Below are positions 56,962 to 64,000 of a stretch of 64,000 nt of DNA, one piece after another (within the stretch, counting starts at the first letter, position 1; the number at the start of each line of letters is the position of its first letter). The stretch comes from Knufia peltigerae (lineage: Eukaryota > Ascomycota > Eurotiomycetes > Chaetothyriales > Trichomeriaceae). The stretch spans positions 62,001 through 126,000 of the forward strand of contig JAPDRN010000044.1 of the NCBI GenBank assembly GCA_030247855.1. The letters run 5' to 3'. The notes below the pieces were generated by a model, which saw only the letters and a program-made list of their open reading frames with translations, searched no databases and was not told the origin of the DNA. The translations under genes and the position numbers were made by a program.

Positions 56962-58269
56962 ATGTTGTCGTCACTTGGTTCATTCATCGGGATGCCGAAC
57001 ACAAACCATAAAACAGACCTGTCCCCGGCTTTAGCCCCTGAATGCCGAGCACTCCCTGCCTCATGGTATCGGAGGGATGAGATGTATCAACTAGAGCGCC
57101 GAGCAATCTTCTCAAAGAGATGGCTGCTTGTCACTCACAAGTTACGCTTCAATAAGCTGGGAGACTTCATACGCTTCGAACAGGCGGGATATGCGTTCGT
57201 GCTATGCATGGATAAAGACGGAACTATCAATGGCTTCCACAATATCTGTCGGCATAGGGCTTTCCCCGTGGTCACAGAAGACACCGGAAACGCGAGGATA
57301 TTCTCGTGCAAATACCATGGCTGGTCGTATGGATTGAATGGCCAACTTGCCAAGGCCCCTCGCTTTGAGTCTGTGCCTGGCTTCAATAAAGCAAACCACA
57401 GCCTATTCCCTATCCATGTGCAGGTGGACTTACTGGGCTTCGTCTGGGTCAATCTCGATGCATCGCCAGTGCCTGAAATAAAATGGGAGGACGATTTTGA
57501 CGGAGTTGACAGGCAGGAACGATTTCAGTTTTACGACTTTTCGAAGTATGATTTTGATCACGTCTGGGCCATGCAAGGAAATTACAACTGGAAGACACTG
57601 GCCGACAATTACAATGAATGTTACCATTGTCAGGTTGCACACCCGGACGTCAGTAAGTTGGCCGACTTGGCATTCTACTATACAGTCTCGAAACCCGGCT
57701 ACATTCAGCACTTTTCGCGGCCCAAAAAGGGCAAAGAGGACGACGATATCAAAAATGTTAGCACCTATTATTTTCCGAACGCCTGTATGACGGTCACGTA
57801 CGTTAATACTCTCCCCTTGTATACATACCCCTCTAACCCTTTTTGTGGCTACAGGCCTCATTTTTTCTACATGATGCGATGCGTCCCAACATCAGCGACG
57901 ACGTGTTCTATGGAGTATGAGGTTTATCGCCACAAGGATGCCACAAACGAGGAGTTCGAACACATCGATTCCTTCTTTAAACGAGTTCTCGGAGAAGACA
58001 AGTACTTGTGCGATGCAGTCCAGAGAAATCTGAACGCCGGTGTCTTCACCAACGGAGAGCTACACCCTGATTTAGAAAGCGCGCCAATTTTCTTCCAAAA
58101 TACCGTGAGACAGCTTGTGATCGACCATCGCAGGAAAGAGGACGACAAAGGAGAGGAGTTGTGGCCAGCTCGTCGTTTCTTACCTCATTCAGGAGCCACG
58201 AATGACGACGGTGCGTTCTGTGATGGATTAGCTTGCAAGGCTTCTCAGGAGATGGAAACAGAGTGGTGA
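56962..58269 (+). CDS. Rieske [2Fe-2S] aromatic-ring-hydroxylase/choline-monooxygenase-like oxygenase
   Basis: Two exons, 56962-57797 and 57855-58269, encode 416 aa. The 57-bp intron is a multiple of three without stops but interrupts the conserved 'CMTVT.PHFFYMMR'. The Rieske cluster ligands are Cys96-x-His98 and Cys116-x2-His119 ('NICRHRAF', 'FSCKYHGWSYG'). The mononuclear iron site is 'NECYHCQVAHPD' (His222, His227). The start 'MLSSLGSF' and 'LPASWYRR.EMYQLERRAIFSKRWLLVTH' match fungal choline-monooxygenase-like proteins. Such oxygenases hydroxylate a methyl or methylene next to nitrogen (choline, glycine betaine, carnitine), needing a separate reductase that is not visible here. Its partners are the divergent MFS carrier and the downstream regulator. 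Confidence 0.9.
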   Translation: MLSSLGSFIGMPNTNHKTDLSPALAPECRALPASWYRRDEMYQLERRAIFSKRWLLVTHKLRFNKLGDFIRFEQAGYAFVLCMDKDGTINGFHNICRHRAFPVVTEDTGNARIFSCKYHGWSYGLNGQLAKAPRFESVPGFNKANHSLFPIHVQVDLLGFVWVNLDASPVPEIKWEDDFDGVDRQERFQFYDFSKYDFDHVWAMQGNYNWKTLADNYNECYHCQVAHPDVSKLADLAFYYTVSKPGYIQHFSRPKKGKEDDDIKNVSTYYFPNACMTVTYVNTLPLYTYPSNPFCGYRPHFFYMMRCVPTSATTCSMEYEVYRHKDATNEEFEHIDSFFKRVLGEDKYLCDAVQRNLNAGVFTNGELHPDLESAPIFFQNTVRQLVIDHRRKEDDKGEELWPARRFLPHSGATNDDGAFCDGLACKASQEMETEW

Positions 58270-58510
58270 TTTCGAAAGACTGAAATAATGATAGAGGTCG
58301 AATCAAAGCGGTCAACTGCGCCTATGTTTGATCTCAGTCCAATCATAGAGTAGCATATCTGGAGTAGAGCGCAATTGCGGAGTGTGACCATTTTTGTCCC
58401 CGCGTTTGATAAATATATAAATATCTCCTGCTTTCCATCAGGCTTTCACTTGACCAAAATCTGTGACAACCCCGTCCACCAATAATTGTTTCGCGAGACA
58501 GCTGGAAGAC

Positions 58511-61002
58511 ATGCAGAGTCGTCCCCACAAGCGTCTGCATCAAGCCTGCGAGAACTGTCGGTAGGTCGTTTTACTCATTCTCTAGATCACATGCTGGAAC
58601 GTGCTGACGTAGAATTAACAAGGAGAAAAAAGACTCGATGTCCTGGCGAGAGACCAGCATGCTCAAGCTGCACTCGGCTTTCGAAAACATGCAAATACCC
58701 AGAACTTCAGAGAGAAAGATCCGCTTCAGACGATCTATACAGGCCGAATCTAATGAACACGGTATTTTCTGATTAATTGGGCTTGACACAGAATCACAGG
58801 CTTACCGTATGGCGATGCAGGAACGGCGGTTGGCACAACTGGAAGGGAAAATGAGGATTGTAGAAAGTCAAATGTACGAAGAAAGCCAGTTATGCCCTTG
58901 ATCTTCCCAAGTCCGCATTCGCTGATAGTGACTTTCGTCAGCACGAGCAATAACGTCGCATCTTCAACAGCGACAACAACGAACTCGCAGGCATCTCCAA
59001 ATCGACAATCCCAACAACCGCCTCTTGCCGAAATTGGTGGTGCATCAGTGAGGAAAGACTAAGGATCCTTTTCTACTGTTCAGCCCCGTCCTAGGCTGAC
59101 TTTCTAGCTTTTTTAGCCTGATGCCCCCGAGAGACGTCCTCGTTGACGCCGTCGATTCTTATTTTCAATATTGTCATAAGCAACCCCTATGGCTGTTCGA
59201 TCGAGACGAGTTTTCCTCCTTGCAAGACTGCCGTGAGGAGACACTATTCTCCCTTCTAGCGCTTTCGGCGTGTCACGCTAGACATCTATACTTCCGCAGC
59301 CAGCCGGACGAGCTGAGTGAAAGGTATGCCCAGGCCGCGAGAGAGCACATCATGCAGCGGATTGTCGAGGGCACCGTCACACTCTCGACTATTCAGAGCC
59401 TCTGCATGCTGGCAATGGCCAATCTACAAGGTCAATATTTCGCTCTATACATGGTGTTCTATGTCGACTGACCGCACGTAGCCAATAACCCAATCTTGGT
59501 GAGTTTGCACGTGGGCATCGCATCGACATTGGCGAAATGTGCTAGCCTTGACTTCGAAACATACCCTCTAGGCGATCTCAGCTTGCATGCAGAGTCGCGG
59601 CGAAGAGTATTCTGGAGCTTGCATCTGCTACAACAAATGTACGGGCAGCAAGGCTCCTCGACAACCGACATCCTTGAAGATATTTCCAGTCCCCAGCATG
59701 TCATGACTCATACAGACCTGTCGAAGAAGTTGAATGATCTGCCCCCATCAATGCCGCAAGGGGGAATGAACGAGGAACGCAGTGAAATATGGGCTTACAT
59801 GATCCAATTGGCCGCTCTATGGGCAGAGATTCGGACGTACGTGAGACAATTCGTCCGGCAGACCAACCTCATGCCACCCCCATGGTCCATCGAGTCTAGG
59901 TACACTATCATCAACGCCCATCTTATGGATCTGGAGACGAAGCTGCCCAGCCGTCACCGTTTCGACCTGGCACGCTTTTCCTACCAGGAAAATCAGGAGC
60001 TCCAGAACAATCGGGAATACTGGAGTCCGTGGATTTATCTGCAATTCACCTATCACACCATTCACAATATGTTAAACCATCCCTTCTTGTATTCGTCGCG
60101 AACACGGCAGTCAGCCGAGCAGAGCGCGCCAAACACTTTTTGGAAGACGTCGTTGGAGCTCGCATTTATTCACAGCATCTGGGTCTCACGTCTCATCGAA
60201 ATGATTACAAAAAAGGCCTATCGTGTGTCAGATCCGTTCATTGGTCACTGCACGGCAATTGCAGCCACCGTCCACCTCTACTTTTGCCGAACCGATGATA
60301 AGACGACCAGGGAGGCGGCATTGGACAGGCTTGCAAGATTTGTTGATTTTTTGGCAGAGCTGGCTTTGCTTTGGCCATCGTGTCGAGTGATGGTGAGTGT
60401 CTCCCTTCGCCCGTGGTTTCTTCCCGGGATGCTGAATCTTTGACAAGCATGAAAAGCTCCAAGCTTTGTTTCACTCCGCATTGTCGTCGGCTCGTCATTC
60501 GGTGGGCGGAGAGCCGAACCAAGATCCGACATCCAGGACCTTATCGATTAACACGCGTTTGATGTGGGATATTCTCCTCTACAATGTCGCCGACAATAGG
60601 GATACGAAGACTTTGTCTCGCCTGGGGCGTCTTTTCGACGAATCAGCTTCTTTCCCACGAGACCAAGACGACGAAGGAGAGGACACTGTCGAGATGGAAA
60701 TCTCCCACCATCCTACCGTCGAAGTGATCCTGTCCAATGGACAGGCATTGCCATTACAGTCAGGCCAACGGCGACATAATCAAGAAGGTGGCGGCATCAG
60801 ATTAGATGACAGGCAAAACTTGCAGGCAAATCAGCCCTTTGCCGTGCCTGCGGCCGACTCCCACTTCACCGAACCCGCTGGTCCTCCCTTATGGCCGATT
60901 GCCGGCAGTCCTTCGCCCTCCGACATGACCTACGACCTTTTGTTCCAATTTCAAGACCCTGGCAGCCCTTTTTTTGGGGCGTGGGAAGCTGGCAACCTAT
61001 AG
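58511..61002 (+). CDS. Zn2Cys6 transcription factor with coiled coil and fungal-specific domain
   Basis: Probable exons: 58511-58560, 58623-58761, 58800-58873, 58942-59047, 59108-59430, 59482-60392, 60448-61002, about 719 aa. The zinc cluster 'CENCRRKKTRCPGERPACSSCTRLSKTC' is split by intron 1. 'RRLAQLEGKMRIVESQ' after it is the expected dimerisation coil. The middle-homology domain starts 'RDVLVDAVDSYFQYCHKQPLWLFDRDEF' and continues 'LHVGIASTLAKC', 'ESRRRVFWSLHLLQQMYG'. All junctions hold frame except that between 59047 and 59108, where no donor/acceptor pair I can find keeps both flanking frames. This is an unrecognised splice site or a one-base lesion. It lies 241 bp after the Rieske gene, same strand, and may control the 50-63 kb module. 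Confidence 0.8.
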
Positions 61003-61616
61003 TTCTCTGCGCCCCTGAAGAGAGAATATCTTCAGACCTATGTAAAACCTCATATGTAATACCTCATGACTGAATATCACCAAGTTATATGCTTTTCTGA
61101 TTCCGTCGCCGTGCTCCTCGAAGCACAGCCAAGGCATGATCTGTTGAACAGATCCTATGAAGTTTCGGAATGGGCTTCCGCGAAAAGAAAACAATGCCTA
61201 GTATTGACAGCACTACACAGGGACACAATTGGGCTCATGCCAGAACGACCGACGGACCGACGGCATATGAATATCTTTCAATGACCGGAGATCCAATATG
61301 CATCGTCCACCAGCAACCTCCGTCTCCACTGTTTTCAACGTGTCGGAGGAGACACCGTACCTCCATGGCCGTAGCCGTAGACGCAAACATCTGGGAAATT
61401 AAACAATTATATACAAGCCTAGATGGTTTACTCTTGCTGCAAGCGATTCTCTAATGATTTCTTTCGGTGAAGTATCATTAGCAGCAGCAACATCCATCCC
61501 TTTGGTGTCAAATACACTGCCAAACACCTACTTGACATTCCCCAGTGGCCTTTTTCCGACTCTATCTGCGGGGTACACAAGCCAGGGCTTAAGAAGGATA
61601 CGAACGGCACGACGAG
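61003..61616. other. Intergenic region before the PLP enzyme
   Basis: Promoter of the downstream gene; only short shadow frames. Nothing else recognised. Confidence 0.4.
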
Positions 61617-62873
61617 ATGGACGAGGACTCGCAACTCTTCCAAACAAGCCTGAAATCGGCTTTACCATCGCTTTCCAATTCTACCAGAGCAGTACATGCG
61701 GACGACGTCCTCAACAACATCGATGACGTGGCACCAGCTATTCACGTCACCACAACATTTCGATATCCTCGAGCCGTGGACCGCCTTCGTCCACATCACG
61801 AGAGGCCTTCGTACCCTGTGCTCGACAACGGGGAGCACTGCTACTCGAGGCAGTCTACGCCGGGACTGTCGCGCCTGGAAGCGGTGTTGTCGTCTGTCCT
61901 GGAACATCCATGCATAGCATACTCCTCCGGCCTGGGCGCGTTCAATGCACTACTGAACATGCTTAACCCGAAACGGGTTTCGATCGGAGCTGGTTATCAC
62001 GGCTGTCATGGGACACTCGAGCTCTATGCACGGGCGTCTGGGACTGAGGTGCTCTCGCTTGATTGTGCCGTCGACCAACTGGGCCCAGGCGACCTGGTCC
62101 ATCTCGAAACGCCGGTGAATCCGACGGGACGGGTTTTAAATATCCAGTATTACGCTGACCGCGCTCATTCACGGGGAGCGTATCTGAGCGTGGACTCGAC
62201 GTTCGCACCCCCTCCACTGCAAGATCCGTTTCTCCACGGCGCGGACGTGGTGATGCACTCGGCAACAAAGTATATCGGTGGTCATTCCGACCTGCTGGCC
62301 GGGTTGTTAGCAGTCAAAGGCGGCGGCACATGGCTCCAGCAGTTACACCGAGACAGGTTGTATCTCGGGTCGGCTTTGGCCGGTTTCGACAGTTGGCTCG
62401 CAACTCGAAGCGTCCGAACTCTCGAAATGCGAGTCTTGAGGCAGAGTGGGTCTGCCGAGTTCATCGTGCGCGCCTTGCACTCGGCAATGACCGTGTCTCC
62501 CCGATCGGCAGGGACAAATATTCTCCCCGTCAAAGACGCTCTGACCGTCCAGAAAGTGGTCAAAGAGATCCATCACGCTAGCCTCGAAGCCGACGCTGAC
62601 GCGGAAGGCTGGCTGCTAAGGCAAATGCCTCGGGGCTTCGGACCGGTGTTTGCTCTCACTGTTCGAGAAGTCGATTTTGCGAAAAGCTTGCCTTCTAAGC
62701 TGCTCCTCTTCCACCACGCGACAAGCCTAGGTGGTGTCGAAAGTTTGATTGAATGGCGGACGATGACCGACTCAACCGTGACCAAGGATCTCTTGCGAAT
62801 CAGCGTCGGTGTGGAAAGTCCTGAAGACCTCTTGGCTGATCTAATTCAAGGGATGCGAGCAGTCTGCAAATAG
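61617..62873 (+). CDS. PLP-dependent Cys/Met-metabolism enzyme (cystathionine gamma-synthase/lyase family)
   Basis: An intronless 418-aa frame from an ATG at 61617. Family motifs: 'AIHVTTTFRYP' near residue 41-51, 'YSRQSTPGLSRLEAVLS' (phosphate-binding Tyr/Arg of the neighbouring subunit), 'YSSGLGAFNALLNML', Tyr128 in 'GYHGCHGT', 'LETPVNPTG', Asp193 in 'SVDSTFA' (pyridine N contact) and the Schiff-base Lys218 in 'HSATKYIGGHSD'. These enzymes run beta/gamma elimination or replacement on Cys-, Met- or homoserine-type substrates. The fungal paralogues in accessory loci are often secondary-metabolism or C-S/C-N lyases. Its role beside Rieske and amine-oxidase genes is open. It is in the same direction as the regulator. 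Confidence 0.9.
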   Translation: MDEDSQLFQTSLKSALPSLSNSTRAVHADDVLNNIDDVAPAIHVTTTFRYPRAVDRLRPHHERPSYPVLDNGEHCYSRQSTPGLSRLEAVLSSVLEHPCIAYSSGLGAFNALLNMLNPKRVSIGAGYHGCHGTLELYARASGTEVLSLDCAVDQLGPGDLVHLETPVNPTGRVLNIQYYADRAHSRGAYLSVDSTFAPPPLQDPFLHGADVVMHSATKYIGGHSDLLAGLLAVKGGGTWLQQLHRDRLYLGSALAGFDSWLATRSVRTLEMRVLRQSGSAEFIVRALHSAMTVSPRSAGTNILPVKDALTVQKVVKEIHHASLEADADAEGWLLRQMPRGFGPVFALTVREVDFAKSLPSKLLLFHHATSLGGVESLIEWRTMTDSTVTKDLLRISVGVESPEDLLADLIQGMRAVCK

Positions 62874-63433
62874 AAGTGATCTAGACAATCTGATGTCAGT
62901 TGTGATTCGGATTATGAGATCGCACCTTTATTACTGTAACAAGGCTATTGAGATCAATATCAGGTGCATTCATTCGCTTGCTTCTCCCTGGACGAATTTT
63001 TTACTGATGGTGGTCAGAACCTTTTTGCCTGACATGAGTTGCTATCGGTCAACATGGTCGATGTCGTTCCTGCTGGCTGCACTATTTTTGTCCGTGAAGT
63101 CGTACCTGCGGCCAAGCTGTTACTCACTGTCGGTCGAACCCAAACGCTGTATCAACACATACGGCATTCCTATCTTCAGCGTACGCGAAATCGAGACTGC
63201 CTCAACATTTCGAAATCAGCACTTTCGACTGCCCACGACTCCATCTCCGCAGTTGGTAGCGACCAATTGTACCAGCAACGCATTCACCAACCAGCTATCA
63301 AATGCCCGCCAGGGTCTTTCCGTCTCGACCATCGCTACTAGGTACCCTTTGTTTGTAGCGTATTGGTGGCCTGATATCGGCCTGCATGCTCAATCTATTG
63401 CTTCGTTCTAACGGCTTGCCTACTGACAAAATC
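62874..63433. other. Intergenic region
   Basis: Contains a plus-strand open frame at 62893-63411 without recognisable domain or codon pattern, probably spurious, and the 3' flank of the Old Yellow Enzyme relic. Confidence 0.35.
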
Positions 63434-64000
63434 CTAATCTATCTGGAGCGCTTCATCTGTCTGAACACTGAGTTCATCTGCCCAAGTCCAAACCTGGCCA
63501 GAATTCTTTTGGAAGGGACGTCCCACCGACTCGACCAAGCCGTCTGCTAGTTTACCCTCTAGTATCATTCCGACGGCTCATACTGACAATTTATCGCTGA
63601 CAGTTTCTTTGACCGCTTTCGCAAACGGTGACTGAAAAGCCGGGGCCCTTCGGATATGCTGCTGTAGATTATGGTTTCTACCGGATGACACGTTCAACAG
63701 ATCAACGCAGGAAAGCCAAGATGGGTGCCAGCTTCAGAGTGGATTTGAGGATCCAGGACTCGCTGAGCGATGCATCGTCTTCGAGCATATCTGTGGCGAG
63801 ATTCGGAGGAAGAGAGGAGTGGTTTTGAGAAGAGCCTAGCGAGTCAATTCGACAATCTCCCTCGTCAGTCGCGTACGATTTTGCAGCTACTCCCATATCG
63901 ATCCGTTCGTTCGTTGGTGGCAGGCGAATCAAAAGAGAGCAGATAATCATGGCCCCCATGGATCTCGATCACGTCAAATCCAATGTTAAGAGCGCGTTTC
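63434..64000 (-). pseudogene. Old Yellow Enzyme (NADH:flavin oxidoreductase) pseudogene, 3' part; 5' end outside window
   Basis: Reading the minus strand from the right edge, family blocks follow in order but in changing frames. 'NIGFDVIEIHGGHDYLLSFDSPATNERTDRYG' (63984 down) is the OYE active-site strand. Then, after a one-base frame change, come 'NRTRLTREIVELTR', then 'SESWILKSTLKLAPILAFLR' in another frame, then 'DLLNVSSGRN..QQ' and 'FQSPFAKAVKE'. An in-frame TGA lies at 63590-63588, and 'GKLADGLVESVGRPFQKNSGQVW' to a stop at 63434. At least two frameshifts and a stop in 560 bp show a dead gene. The family reduces activated alkenes with FMN. The usual catalytic 'HGAHGYL' is changed to HGGHDYL. 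Confidence 0.8.

Noticed and set aside
62893..63411. 172-codon plus-strand frame after the PLP enzyme
   Set aside because: No domain, odd composition, and nothing to support expression.
1..64000. Search for a PKS, NRPS, terpene synthase or DMATS backbone gene
   Set aside because: No such motifs were found in any frame, so the window is not described as a complete secondary-metabolite cluster.

Overview
The window reads as genomic DNA of a filamentous ascomycete (Pezizomycotina). Nearly every gene is split by short introns of about 45-70 bp with GTAAGT-type donors. Zn2Cys6 and C2H2+Zn2Cys6 regulators sit beside P450s, MFS transporters, SDRs, a Baeyer-Villiger monooxygenase and a Rieske oxygenase, a mix typical of fungal accessory or metabolic-cluster DNA. 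No PKS, NRPS or terpene synthase is visible, and no rRNA, tRNA or CRISPR was recognised. Exon coordinates in the entries were joined by hand from splice signals, reading frame and family motifs.

Layout. (1) 1-14058: the end of a carboxylesterase; a pisatin-demethylase-like P450; a TRI12-like efflux MFS; a CYP65/TRI11-like P450 divergent from a large Zn2Cys6 regulator; an epoxide-hydrolase-like protein; and a SnoaL-like protein. This looks like a tailoring, resistance or detoxification module without a backbone enzyme. (2) 14059-20961: a gene graveyard with an amino-acid/amine permease pseudogene, a truncated hydantoinase/carbamoylase (M20) pseudogene and anonymous relic DNA. (3) 20962-31916: a 7TM rhodopsin-domain membrane protein, a second pisatin-demethylase-like P450, a hexose-type transporter and a decayed Zn2Cys6 regulator. 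(4) 31917-48337: the most coherent block. It holds a glyoxalase-fold protein, two SDRs, a C2H2+Zn2Cys6 regulator, an MFS carrier, a Baeyer-Villiger monooxygenase, a dienelactone-hydrolase-type hydrolase, a P450 and a family III CoA-transferase, mostly as divergent pairs. In order of chemistry they fit hydroxylation, ketone formation, ring expansion to a lactone, lactone opening and CoA activation, which is a complete plan for breaking down an alicyclic compound. (5) 49695-62873: a Dal5-like MFS carrier, a sarcosine-oxidase-like flavoenzyme, a second MFS carrier divergent from a Rieske choline-monooxygenase-like oxygenase, a Zn2Cys6 regulator and a PLP enzyme of the cystathionine gamma-synthase family. 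It is plausibly a module for a methylated amine or related nitrogen/sulfur compound. (6) 63434-64000: the broken 3' part of an Old Yellow Enzyme gene running off the window.

Decay is a theme: an in-frame stop and a frameshift in the permease, a truncated hydantoinase, frameshifts and a stop in the Old Yellow Enzyme, a decayed regulator, and a single extra base in an A run in the regulator of the alicyclic block. Repeats at 26695-26802 and 51778-52165 differ largely or only by transitions, compatible with RIP-like mutation but not proof of it.
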